Positions 17,373 through 28,684 of a stretch of 49,620 nucleotides of DNA are shown piece after piece. This DNA is from Buttiauxella warmboldiae (GTDB lineage: Bacteria; Pseudomonadota; Gammaproteobacteria; Enterobacterales; Enterobacteriaceae). Both the position numbers and the translations under genes were made by a program. The notes beneath the pieces were generated by a model. The model was not told the DNA's origin, searched no databases, and worked only from the letters and a program-made list of their open reading frames with translations. How positions within the stretch are numbered: the first letter of the stretch is position 1; each line of letters starts with the position of its first letter. Where the stretch lies: positions 1 to 49,620 of the forward strand of contig NZ_RPOH01000100.1 of the NCBI RefSeq assembly GCF_003818135.1, written 5' to 3'.

Positions 17373-18491
17373 ATGCAAAATCTCTCCCCTGCATCGCGCT
17401 ACCACCAGGCCCTGAGTGAGGGCAGCTATCAACCCGATGATGTCCAGCGTGAAGCGGTACTCAGGCTAGACGCTATCTGGCAGGCGTTAACCAGCCGGAC
17501 ACCTGCGGAGGCGGCAGGCCGTGGCATCTTTGGCAAACTCTTTGGCAAGCGCGAACAGCTAGCCAGCCAGCAGCCTGTTCGCGGGCTATATATGTGGGGT
17601 GGAGTCGGGCGTGGGAAAACCTGGCTGATGGACATGTTTTTTCAGAGTCTGCCTGGCGAGCGCAAGCTACGGCTGCATTTTCACCGTTTTATGCTGCGCG
17701 TTCATGAAGAGTTGGCGGCGCTGCAGGGGCAAACCGATCCCCTGGAAGTGATTGCTGACCGCTTTAAAGCAGAAACAGACGTTCTATGCTTCGATGAATT
17801 CTTTGTCTCTGACATTACAGATGCCATGCTGCTTGGCACGCTGATGCAAGCCTTGTTTGCGCGTGGAATCACGCTGGTGGCGACATCCAATATTCCGCCT
17901 GATGAGCTGTATCGAAACGGCTTGCAGAGGCCACGGTTTGTTCCTGCCATTGAGGCAATAAAGCGTCACTGTGAAGTGATGAATGTCGATGCCGGTATTG
18001 ATTATCGGCTGCGAACGCTGACTCAGGCTCACCTCTGGCTTTCCCCGTTGAACGACGAAACCGCGCAGCAGATGGAAAAACTCTATGCCGCGTTAGCAGG
18101 TACGGCGAGGGAAGGGGAACCGGTGCTCGAAATCAACCACCGCCCATTAGCTACGCTAGGGTTGGCGAATCAGACACTGGCGGTAGATTTCAATACCTTG
18201 TGCGTTGACGCCCGCAGTCAGCATGACTACATCGCGCTCTCACGTCTCTTCCATACAGTGATGCTATTTAATGTGCCCGTGATGAACACGCATAACGAAA
18301 ATGAAGCGCGGCGGTTCATTGCGTTGGTGGACGAGTTTTACGAACGTCACGTCAAATTGGTGGTTTCAGCGCGGGTACCGCTGTTCGGGATTTACCAGGG
18401 GGAAAGATTGCGCTTTGAATTCCAGCGCTGTCTGTCGCGTCTGCAGGAAATGCAAAGTGAAGAGTATTTACGCTTGTCGCATATGCCGTGA
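17373..18491 (+). CDS. zapE: ZapE (YhcM), AFG1-type cell-division ATPase
   Basis: ZapE is an ATPase that destabilises FtsZ polymers and is needed under low oxygen and at high temperature. The 372 residues (375 in E. coli) carry the Walker A motif GGVGRGKT at 76-83 and Walker B DVLCFDEFFVSD around residue 135. The AFG1 family region continues to about residue 350. The spacing from zapG (180 bases, divergent) is the standard enterobacterial arrangement. Confidence 0.95.
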   Translation: MQNLSPASRYHQALSEGSYQPDDVQREAVLRLDAIWQALTSRTPAEAAGRGIFGKLFGKREQLASQQPVRGLYMWGGVGRGKTWLMDMFFQSLPGERKLRLHFHRFMLRVHEELAALQGQTDPLEVIADRFKAETDVLCFDEFFVSDITDAMLLGTLMQALFARGITLVATSNIPPDELYRNGLQRPRFVPAIEAIKRHCEVMNVDAGIDYRLRTLTQAHLWLSPLNDETAQQMEKLYAALAGTAREGEPVLEINHRPLATLGLANQTLAVDFNTLCVDARSQHDYIALSRLFHTVMLFNVPVMNTHNENEARRFIALVDEFYERHVKLVVSARVPLFGIYQGERLRFEFQRCLSRLQEMQSEEYLRLSHMP

Positions 18492-18544
18492 ACCGTAGTT
18501 TGAATGCAGAGTGACCATAAAGTGAGACAAAAACGACAAAAAGG

Positions 18545-18574
18545 TTCGACCTTTAGGGGCGACTTCCCTATAAT
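18545..18574 (+). promoter_or_regulatory. Promoter of rplM-rpsI
   Basis: TTCGAC (18545-18550) and a perfect TATAAT (18569-18574) lie 18 bases apart, with a GC-rich start region after the -10 typical of stringently controlled ribosomal promoters. Transcription would start near 18581, giving a leader of about 160 bases. Confidence 0.7.
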
Positions 18575-18580
18575 CTTGCG

Positions 18581-19575
<995 letters not shown>

Positions 19576-19607
19576 TTGTCCTCTGCTTTTGCAGAATACA
19601 ATTTGCG

Positions 19608-19637
19608 AAAAAACCCGGTTCCGTACCGGGTTTTTTT
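19608..19637 (+). terminator. Intrinsic terminator of rplM-rpsI
   Basis: AAAAAACCCGGT (19608-19619) pairs with ACCGGGTTTTTT (19625-19636) across a five-base loop and ends in a seven-T run. It lies 32 bases after the rpsI stop. Confidence 0.9.
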
Positions 19638-19895
19638 ATGCGCAAAAATTATATTTAGTGTTGCTAACTTTATGATAGCAATCGTATTTCAGGCAAAATC
19701 CAAATCCACTCCCCACAAAACCCGTAAAATCTGGTAAACTATCAACCAATTTTCTGCCCGCCTGTCGGCATCAGTTTTTTTTCGCCTTGTTTTCTGGCAA
19801 CTGGTGGCACTCCGGCCTCGTTGGGTATCAAACGGTCAGGTTAGTTGCCGCTTGCGGCTATTAGCAGTAATTTTCTGATAAACTTGGAGGTTTTC
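19638..19895. other. Region upstream of sspA
   Basis: The gap between rpsI and sspA is 320 bases including the rpsI terminator. This part is A/T-rich at first and should contain the sspA promoter; TAAACT near 19735 is a possible -10. I find no clear -35, no open frame of note and no repeat. Confidence 0.35.
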
Positions 19896-20537
19896 ATGGC
19901 TGTCGCTGCCAACAAACGTTCGGTGATGACGCTGTTTTCCGGTCCTACTGACATCTATAGCCACCAGGTGCGTATCGTGCTGGCTGAAAAAGGTGTTAGC
20001 GTTGAAATTGAGCATGTGGAAACGGATAACCTGCCTCAGGATCTGATTGACCTCAACCCAAATCACAGCGTACCGACCCTGGTTGACCGCGAACTTACCC
20101 TGTGGGAATCCCGCATCATCATGGAATATCTTGATGAGCGTTTCCCGCATCCACCGCTAATGCCGGTTTACCCGGTTGCTCGTGGTGAAAGTCGCCTGTA
20201 CATGCATCGTATCCAGAAAGACTGGTACTCCCTGATGCATATCGTGATGAACGGTTCTGCTCAGGAAGCGGATGCTGCGCGCAAGCAATTACGTGAAGAA
20301 TTGCTGGCTATCGCCCCTGTATTTACTCAGAAACCTTTCTTCCTGAGTGATGAGTTCAGCCTGGTAGATTGCTACCTGGCTCCGCTGCTGTGGCGTTTGC
20401 CGCAGATGGGGATTGAGCTGACAGGCGCGGGTTCTAAAGAGATGAAAGGTTATATGACTCGCGTATTTGAGCGTGATTCATTCCTCGCTTCTTTGACCGA
20501 GCCTGAGCGCGAAATGCGTCTTCAGACCCGAGGCTAA
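19896..20537 (+). CDS. sspA: Stringent starvation protein A
   Basis: SspA is an RNA-polymerase-associated protein with a glutathione-S-transferase fold, important in acid tolerance, stationary phase and lowering H-NS levels. The 213 residues (212 in E. coli) show the thioredoxin-like half (LFSGPTDIYSHQVRIVLAEKG, SVPTLVDRELTLWESRIIMEYL) and an all-helical half. TTGGAGG before the ATG at 19896 sets the start. sspB begins three bases after its stop. Confidence 0.97.
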   Translation: MAVAANKRSVMTLFSGPTDIYSHQVRIVLAEKGVSVEIEHVETDNLPQDLIDLNPNHSVPTLVDRELTLWESRIIMEYLDERFPHPPLMPVYPVARGESRLYMHRIQKDWYSLMHIVMNGSAQEADAARKQLREELLAIAPVFTQKPFFLSDEFSLVDCYLAPLLWRLPQMGIELTGAGSKEMKGYMTRVFERDSFLASLTEPEREMRLQTRG

Positions 20538-20540
20538 TAG

Positions 20541-21038
20541 ATGGAAATGTCGCAATTGTCACCGCGTCGTCCTTATCTGCTGCGTGCTTTCTACGAGTGG
20601 CTACTGGACAACCAGCTCACGCCGCACCTGGTTGTGGATGTGACATTGCCAGGCGTGCATGTGCCAATGGAATATGCACGTGACGGGCAAATCGTGCTCA
20701 ACATCGCACCGCGTGCGGTAGGAAACCTGGAGTTGGCCAACGGCGATGTGCGTTTTAACGCGCGTTTCGGTGGCGTGCCGCGCCAGGTATTCGTGCCTAT
20801 GGCTGCGGTTCTGGCTATTTACGCGCGTGAAAATGGTGCCGGCACCATGTTCGAGCCGGAAGCCAGCTATGACGAAGATGGTGAAAGTCATAACGATATT
20901 GACCCGATGCCAGCGGAGCCAGAAACGGTGATGCAGGTGATTGATGGTTCACGTTCCGATCGCGATGAAGATGATAGCGATCCGGACAACGATCCTCCGC
21001 CGCGCGGTGGGCGCCCGGCGCTGCGGGTGGTGAAATAA
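20541..21038 (+). CDS. sspB: ClpXP adaptor SspB
   Basis: SspB delivers ssrA-tagged proteins to the ClpXP protease. The 165 residues have a folded tag-binding domain (about 1-115, PYLLRAFYEWLLDNQLTPHL), an acidic flexible linker (rich in D and E) and the ClpX-docking tail RGGRPALRVVK at the very end. It overlaps no gene and forms an operon with sspA. The linker differs from E. coli in sequence, as is usual for a tether. Confidence 0.97.
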   Translation: MEMSQLSPRRPYLLRAFYEWLLDNQLTPHLVVDVTLPGVHVPMEYARDGQIVLNIAPRAVGNLELANGDVRFNARFGGVPRQVFVPMAAVLAIYARENGAGTMFEPEASYDEDGESHNDIDPMPAEPETVMQVIDGSRSDRDEDDSDPDNDPPPRGGRPALRVVK

Positions 21039-21080
21039 CGCGTAAGCGTTGCCCGTAAGAGCGCAAACTGAAGAGACCTA

Positions 21081-21113
21081 AGCCCGGTGATGTTAATCCT
21101 CACCGGGCTTTTT
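21081..21113 (+). terminator. Intrinsic terminator of sspA-sspB
   Basis: AGCCCGGTGA (21081-21090) pairs with TCACCGGGCT (21100-21109), followed by a T-run to 21113. It stands between sspB and the convergent gltD, whose stop is only 14 bases further on. Confidence 0.88.
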
Positions 21114-21126
21114 AATGGCCTGTTTA

Positions 21127-22560
<1,434 letters not shown>

Positions 22561-25500
22561 TTACTGCGCCTGCACTCGCAGCTCGGCAGCGCTTCGACTA
22601 CGGTGACCCAACAATGCTTTAACATCACTGGACTTCGGTTTAACCAACGTGAATTTCGAGGCAAAGGCTGGCCAGTTAGCCAGGATCTCTTCGCCGCGCT
22701 GGGAACCCGTCAGCTGCACGTGCTCGGTAATCATGCCGCGCAGATGCTCTTCGTGAATGGCCAGCTCATCAACGTTGAGCAGCTCTACCAGCTCAGGGTT
22801 AACGCGTTTACGGAAATCGCCGTCTTCATCGAGCACGTAGGCGAAACCACCGGTCATACCTGCCCCGAAGTTCACCCCCGTTTTGCCGATGACGCAGACG
22901 ATACCGCCGGTCATGTATTCACAGCCGTTATCGCCAATGCCTTCTACCACCGTGATTGCACCGGAGTTACGCACCGCGAAACGCTCACCCGCACGGCCTG
23001 CAGCATACAGTTTGCCGCCTGTTGCACCGTACAAGCAGGTGTTACCGATAATGGTTGCTTCATGGCTACGGAAGGCCGAGCCGACCGGAGGGCGCAAAGA
23101 GAGCAGGCCGCCGGCCATGCCTTTACCCACATAGTCGTTAGCATCACCGGTCAGGTGCAGCTCAACGCCACCGGCGTTCCAGACGCCAAAGCTCTGCCCG
23201 GCAGTGCCGCTGAAGTGTGCTTTAATCGGATCGGCTGCCAGACCCTGGTCGCCGTGATGCTGCGCAATATAACCGGACAGCGTGGCACCCACTGAACGGT
23301 CAGTGTTGCGGATATCAAACCAGAACGTTTTGCTCTGCTTGTCGTCCACATACTGCTTCGCCTGAGCAAGCAGCTGCGCATTCAGGTCGCCTTTATCAAA
23401 TGGCGGGTTATTTTCGGTGCAGTACACCGCTTTGCCCGGCATCGGTTCGGCAGTTTTCAGCAGGTTAGAGAGATCCAGGTTTTGCTGTTTGGCGGTGAAA
23501 CCGTCCAGCTCTTTGAGCAGGTCGGTACGGCCAATCAGGTCAACCAGGCGCTTCACGCCTAACTGCGCCATCAGCTCTCGGGTTTCACGAGCAATAAATT
23601 CAAAGTAGTTAGTCACTTTGAACGGCAGGCCGTGATAGTGGTTCTTACGCAGTTTTTCGTCCTGAGTTGCCACACCGGTTGCGCAGTTGTTCAGGTGACA
23701 AATACGCAGGTATTTACAGCCCAGCGCGACCATCGGGCCGGTACCGAAGCCGAAGCTTTCCGCGCCAAGAATTGCCGCTTTGATGATGTCTAAGCCGGTT
23801 TTCAGGCCGCCATCAACTTGCAGACGGATTTTATGACGCAGGCCGTTAGCCACCAGTGCCTGCTGAGTTTCTACCAGACCCAGTTCCCACGGACAGCCCG
23901 CGTATTTCACCGAGGAGAGCGGACTTGCGCCTGTACCGCCGTCATAGCCGGCGATAGTAATCAGGTCGGCATAGGCTTTAGCCACGCCGGTCGCGATGGT
24001 GCCAACGCCCGGTTCGGAAACCAGCTTGACGGAAATCATCGCTTGCGGGTTGACCTGCTTGAGGTCGAAAATCAGCTGCGCCAAATCTTCAATCGAGTAA
24101 ATATCGTGATGCGGCGGAGGTGAAATCAGCGTCACGCCAGGCACGGAATAACGCAGTTTTGCGATATACGGCGTGACCTTATCACCCGGCAGCTGGCCGC
24201 CTTCGCCGGGTTTTGCACCCTGCGCGACTTTAATCTGGATGACATCAGCGTTCACCAGGTAAGCAGGCGTGACGCCGAAACGGCCAGAAGCCACCTGTTT
24301 GATACGGGACACTTTATTGGTGCCGTAACGTGCAGGATCTTCGCCGCCTTCGCCGGAGTTGGAGTTCCCGCCGATGCTGTTCATTGCTTCTGCCAGGGAT
24401 TCGTGCGCTTCCGGGCTTAATGCGCCGATAGACATCGCGGCAGTATCGAAGCGTTTGTACAGCTCAGTGGCGGGCTCAACGTCTTCAATTTTGACCGTTT
24501 CACCCTGCGGATTCAGTGCGAGCATATCGCGCAGCGTGGCCACCGGACGCTCGTTTACCAGTTTCGCGTACTGCTGATAATCTTTGTACTCGCCGCTGTT
24601 GACGGCTTTTTGCAGCGTCTGAACCACATCCGGGTTATAGGCGTGATATTCTCCGCCGTGAACGTATTTCAGCTGACCGCCCTGATCCAGCGGCTTACGG
24701 GCAAGCCAGGCGCGCTTAGACAGGTTCAGCAAATCCTGCTGGAAGTCGTTGAAACCTGCACCGCCGATACGGCTGACAACGCCCTGGAAGCACAGCTCAG
24801 AAACTTCTTTATGCAGGCCGACCGCTTCAAACAGCTTTGAGCAACGATAAGAAGCGATAGTCGAGATGCCCATTTTGGACATGATCTTGTACAGCCCCTT
24901 GTTGATGCCGTTACGGTAGTTCTGCATCACTATGCGGTAAGATTTTTCAATCGCGCCGTTATCGACCAGCTTCGCCAGCGTTTCGTAGGCGAGGTACGGG
25001 TAGATTGCCGTTGCACCAAAGCCGAGCAGAACAGCGAAGTGGTGCGGGTCACGCGCACTTGCCGTTTCAACGATGATGTTCGCATCGCAACGCAGATTTT
25101 TCTCGACCAGGCGAGTCTGAATCGCGCCCACGGCCATTGGGGCCGGAACCGGCAGGCGATCTTTCGCGATATTACGGTCAGACAGCACCAGCAGAACCGT
25201 GCCGCTACGCACCATGCGTTCAGCTTCGTCGCACAGTGCGTTAACGGTTTCATGCAGCGAATGAGCGGAGGCATCGTAAGTGATGTCCAGCGTGTCGGCA
25301 CGGTAGTACTGTTCTTCAAGCGAGGTCAGCTGTTGGAAATCAGACCACAGCAGAATTGGCGATTTGAAGCTCAGACGGTGCGCCTGGCCTTCTGCTTCAC
25401 AGAAGACGTTCATTTCACGGCCGATACTGGTGGCAAGCGACATCACGTGTGCTTCACGCAGCGGATCGATTGGCGGGTTGGTGACCTGCGCAAACTGCTG

Positions 25501-27018
25501 GCGGAAGTAGTCGTAAATGATACGTGGCTGGCTGGAGAGTACGGCAAATGGGGTATCGTCACCCATTGAGCCGACCGCTTCCTGGCCATTTTCACCCAGT
25601 ACGCGAATCACTGAATCCAGCTCTTCGCTGCTGTAGTTAAACTGTTTCTGGAAGCTGGCAAGCGTATCGTCATCCATTTCGCGGGAGCCCACTTCTTCAT
25701 CCGGCAAATCTTCAAACGGCACCAGGCGACGGACGTTATTTTCCATCCACTCTTTATACGGGTGGCGGCTTTTCAAATCGGCATCGGTTTCAGCGGAATG
25801 CAGAATACGGCCAATACGCGTGTCGATAACCATCAGCTCGCCCGGGCCTACGCGGCCTTTCTCGACGACTTCATCAGGCTGGTAATCCCAGATCCCAACT
25901 TCAGACGCGCAGGTGATCAGCTTATCTTTAGTAATCACGTAGCGTGCCGGGCGCAGGCCGTTACGGTCCAGGTTACAGGCCGCATAGCGCCCGTCGGACA
26001 TCACGATACCGGCCGGGCCATCCCACGGCTCCATATGCATGGAGTTAAAGTCGAAAAAGGCGCGCAGCTCCGGGTCCATGTTCGGGTTGTTCTGCCAGGC
26101 CGGCGGCACTAACAGACGCATGGCACGAACGATATCCATCCCGCCTGCCAGCAGCAGCTCAAGCATGTTGTCCATGGAGCTTGAGTCAGAGCCGGTTTCG
26201 TTAACGAACGGCGCGGCATCATGCAGGTCCGGGATCAACGGAGTCTGGAATTTATAGGTACGCGCACGCGCCCACTGGCGGTTACCGGTAATGGTATTGA
26301 TTTCACCGTTGTGTGCCAGATAGCGGAACGGTTGAGCCAGCGGCCAACGAGGCACGGTGTTGGTGGAGAAACGCTGGTGGAACAGGCAAATGGCTGATTC
26401 CAGGCGTAAGTCCGCCAGGTCCAGGTAAAAGCGCGGCAAATCCGCCGGCATACACAGGCCTTTATAGATGTTGACCAGGTTGGAGAGGCTACAAACGTAG
26501 AACTCTTTATCCTGAATTCTTTTCTCAATGCGGCGACGGGCGATAAACAGGCGGCGTTCCATATCACGTGGACGCCAGCCCGCCGGAGCATTAACAAAAA
26601 TTTGTTCGATGCGAGGCTTTGAGGAGAGGGCGATTTCACCGAGTACGTCTTCATTGGTTGGCACTTCGCGCCAGCCGACAATCGACAGGGTTTCGTTTTG
26701 CAACTCTTCTTCAACGATGCGGCGGCTTGCGCTCGCCTGGGCGTCGTCTTTATTTAAGAAAATCATACCGACGGCATAATTTTTTGCCAGCCGCCAGCCA
26801 CGTTCTTCGGCAACGATGCGGAAGAAGCGGTCAGGTTTTTGCAACAGCAGGCCGCAACCATCGCCGGTTTTACCATCGGCGAGGATTGCTCCACGGTGCT
26901 GCATTCGGGCCAGTGCGTGAATAGCGGTACGCACTACCTTGTGGCTAGGTTCGCCTTCTATGTGGGCGATCAGGCCGAAACCACAGTTATCCTTCTCAAG
27001 GGATTTATCGTACAACAT
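22561..27018 (-). CDS. gltB: Glutamate synthase (NADPH) large subunit
   Basis: GltB transfers the amide of glutamine to 2-oxoglutarate, making two glutamates; with glutamine synthetase it assimilates ammonia. The 1485 residues include a short propeptide ([11 protein letters not shown]) before Cys12, which becomes the N-terminal nucleophile of the glutaminase domain, then the central and FMN domains with the 3Fe-4S cysteines in [13 protein letters not shown], and the C-terminal GXGXG helix domain. GGGGAGG precedes the ATG. An in-frame TAG eight codons upstream (27040-27042) rules out the longer N-terminus sometimes annotated in E. coli. Confidence 0.97.
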   Translation of the reverse strand: MLYDKSLEKDNCGFGLIAHIEGEPSHKVVRTAIHALARMQHRGAILADGKTGDGCGLLLQKPDRFFRIVAEERGWRLAKNYAVGMIFLNKDDAQASASRRIVEEELQNETLSIVGWREVPTNEDVLGEIALSSKPRIEQIFVNAPAGWRPRDMERRLFIARRRIEKRIQDKEFYVCSLSNLVNIYKGLCMPADLPRFYLDLADLRLESAICLFHQRFSTNTVPRWPLAQPFRYLAHNGEINTITGNRQWARARTYKFQTPLIPDLHDAAPFVNETGSDSSSMDNMLELLLAGGMDIVRAMRLLVPPAWQNNPNMDPELRAFFDFNSMHMEPWDGPAGIVMSDGRYAACNLDRNGLRPARYVITKDKLITCASEVGIWDYQPDEVVEKGRVGPGELMVIDTRIGRILHSAETDADLKSRHPYKEWMENNVRRLVPFEDLPDEEVGSREMDDDTLASFQKQFNYSSEELDSVIRVLGENGQEAVGSMGDDTPFAVLSSQPRIIYDYFRQQFAQVTNPPIDPLREAHVMSLATSIGREMNVFCEAEGQAHRLSFKSPILLWSDFQQLTSLEEQYYRADTLDITYDASAHSLHETVNALCDEAERMVRSGTVLLVLSDRNIAKDRLPVPAPMAVGAIQTRLVEKNLRCDANIIVETASARDPHHFAVLLGFGATAIYPYLAYETLAKLVDNGAIEKSYRIVMQNYRNGINKGLYKIMSKMGISTIASYRCSKLFEAVGLHKEVSELCFQGVVSRIGGAGFNDFQQDLLNLSKRAWLARKPLDQGGQLKYVHGGEYHAYNPDVVQTLQKAVNSGEYKDYQQYAKLVNERPVATLRDMLALNPQGETVKIEDVEPATELYKRFDTAAMSIGALSPEAHESLAEAMNSIGGNSNSGEGGEDPARYGTNKVSRIKQVASGRFGVTPAYLVNADVIQIKVAQGAKPGEGGQLPGDKVTPYIAKLRYSVPGVTLISPPPHHDIYSIEDLAQLIFDLKQVNPQAMISVKLVSEPGVGTIATGVAKAYADLITIAGYDGGTGASPLSSVKYAGCPWELGLVETQQALVANGLRHKIRLQVDGGLKTGLDIIKAAILGAESFGFGTGPMVALGCKYLRICHLNNCATGVATQDEKLRKNHYHGLPFKVTNYFEFIARETRELMAQLGVKRLVDLIGRTDLLKELDGFTAKQQNLDLSNLLKTAEPMPGKAVYCTENNPPFDKGDLNAQLLAQAKQYVDDKQSKTFWFDIRNTDRSVGATLSGYIAQHHGDQGLAADPIKAHFSGTAGQSFGVWNAGGVELHLTGDANDYVGKGMAGGLLSLRPPVGSAFRSHEATIIGNTCLYGATGGKLYAAGRAGERFAVRNSGAITVVEGIGDNGCEYMTGGIVCVIGKTGVNFGAGMTGGFAYVLDEDGDFRKRVNPELVELLNVDELAIHEEHLRGMITEHVQLTGSQRGEEILANWPAFASKFTLVKPKSSDVKALLGHRSRSAAELRVQAQ

Positions 27019-27701
27019 ATCAGTGAACCTCCCCAGGCTCTACGTGACTCCCCCGATACCGATTGCGTACGGGCGTAAAAAGGGCATGGCGACGGGGTTT
27101 TGCGTGGCATACGCTCACCTCGCATGTCGCCCTCTTTATGACCAACTCTTCGGTTGCACAAGCGTTGAGGACTTGCTTTAGAGGGAATCTAAATTACTGC
27201 ATAAATATGATGGGCGCAGCGCCCACCCAGAAAGCTTCCAGCGGATTTCCAAGTTATCGGGAAAGCGCACACAGGTCAAATGGCATTCTTATTGCTATGA
27301 TTATGGGTTGATTGACATTTAACTTATTGAAAATAAGTTATTTATTATCATTTTTATTCTATTTAAACGGCAGAGGGCTCCGCTGGGTTATGTGATCTCT
27401 CTCACTGTATGACAGGGCGTAAAATTCCAGACCATGCTGGCAATTCCGTTATTGGCAGGGTTTTATGCTATTAATAAGGTCTGGCATGCTGTATGCCACT
27501 GTTTTTCGTCTGGCCCGATATTCTTTAAAAATAGCGCTCTACTATAAGGAAAAGTCATCGTCTGAGTGATGCGTAAAATTGCACTAATTTTGCATTTGTA
27601 TGCAATGGGTAAGGCTGCGCCATAGCGATTGATCCAGGTCATCGCTAAAGGGGGCAGATAATGGCAGGCTACGTCCCTTTTACAGGGCGGCCCATCAGAT
27701 T
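27019..27701. other. Divergent gltB-yhcC control region
   Basis: This 683-base gap is the longest gene-free stretch. In E. coli the gltBD upstream region binds Lrp and other factors over a long span. Here 27300-27370 is very A/T-rich and holds the palindrome at 27320-27340. A minus-strand frame opening MPRKTPSP overlaps the gltB start out of frame and looks like eroded homology to the E. coli upstream sequence. Short frames such as 27063-27311 have no support as genes. Confidence 0.5.
27320..27340. promoter_or_regulatory. Palindrome upstream of gltB, possible regulator site
   Basis: TAACTTATT and AATAAGTTA form a perfect nine-base inverted repeat around GAA, about 300 bases before gltB and 360 before yhcC. 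Its A/T-rich setting suits a binding site for Lrp or another dimeric regulator, but no consensus match is claimed. Confidence 0.4.
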
Positions 27702-28634
27702 ATGCAGTTACAAAAATTAGTCAATATGTTTGGTGGCGATCTTCAGCGTCGATACGGTCATAAAGTCCATAAACTCTCGCTGCACGGCGGTTTTAGCTGC
27801 CCAAACCGCGACGGCACCATTGGGCGTGGCGGCTGTACTTTTTGCAATGTCGCCTCTTTTGCCGATGAATCCCAACAGCATCACTCGATTGCTGAACAGC
27901 TGGAGCGCCAGTCACGATTGGTTGACCGCGCGCAGCACTACCTCGCTTATTTTCAGGCTTATACCAGCACATGGGCCGAAGTACAGGTGCTGCGTTCGAT
28001 GTATCAACAGGCGGTAAGCCAGACCAACATCGTCGGGTTGTGTGTGGGCACACGCCCGGATTGCGTGCCGGATAGCGTGTTAGATCTGCTGAGTGAATAT
28101 CACGATAAAGGTTATGAAGTCTGGCTGGAGCTGGGCTTACAGACGGCACATGACAAAACCCTGCATCGCATTAACCGCGGCCACGATTTTGCCTGTTACC
28201 AGGAGACGACCCGCCGGGCGCGGGCGCGGGGGCTGAAAGTTTGTAGTCATCTGATTGTCGGCCTGCCGGGGGAGACGCAGGCACACTGTATGCAAACGCT
28301 GGAAGGCGTGGTGGCGACAGGCGTGGATGGCATCAAACTGCATCCGCTGCACATCGTCAGCGGCAGCACCATGGCTAAAAGCTGGCAGGCAGGACGCCTG
28401 CAGGAGATCGAATTAGCCCAGTACGCCACGATTGCCGGAGAAATGATCCGCCATACGCCGCTTGATGTGGTGTATCACCGTATTTCCGCTAACGCGCGGC
28501 AGCCGACGCTGCTGGCGCCGCTTTGGTGTGAGAATCGCTGGGCCGGGATGGGGGCTATCAATAACTATCTGATTGAGCATGGAACGCAGGGTTCAGCGCT
28601 TGGTACGCCATGGAGCCCGGCAATTCTGTTGTAA
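27702..28634 (+). CDS. yhcC: YhcC, radical SAM protein of the TIGR01212 family
   Basis: The 310-residue protein (309 in E. coli) has the iron-sulfur cysteines Cys33, Cys45 and Cys48 in an unusual CX11CX2C spacing (SCPNRDGTIGRGGCTFC), followed by a TIM-barrel-like Elp3-type domain (ELGLQTAHDKTLHRINRGH, VCSHLIVGLPGE). The family is related to Elp3 but its substrate is unknown. The ATG has no strong ribosome-binding site, yet the N-terminus matches E. coli from the first residue. arcB follows 50 bases downstream. Confidence 0.93.
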   Translation: MQLQKLVNMFGGDLQRRYGHKVHKLSLHGGFSCPNRDGTIGRGGCTFCNVASFADESQQHHSIAEQLERQSRLVDRAQHYLAYFQAYTSTWAEVQVLRSMYQQAVSQTNIVGLCVGTRPDCVPDSVLDLLSEYHDKGYEVWLELGLQTAHDKTLHRINRGHDFACYQETTRRARARGLKVCSHLIVGLPGETQAHCMQTLEGVVATGVDGIKLHPLHIVSGSTMAKSWQAGRLQEIELAQYATIAGEMIRHTPLDVVYHRISANARQPTLLAPLWCENRWAGMGAINNYLIEHGTQGSALGTPWSPAILL

Positions 28635-28684
28635 TCTCCTGGCGTGCGGTATATTTAGCTGACTGAAGACGAGGGAAACGTTCC

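Noticed and set aside
26970-27161. Minus-strand frame MCNRRVGHKEGD overlapping the gltB start as a real leader peptide
   Set aside because: It is out of frame with gltB and seems to be leftover similarity to the E. coli upstream sequence; no evidence supports translation.
27063-27311. 82-codon plus-strand frame in the gltB-yhcC gap
   Set aside because: No ribosome-binding site, no known match, and it covers the expected gltB promoter and leader.
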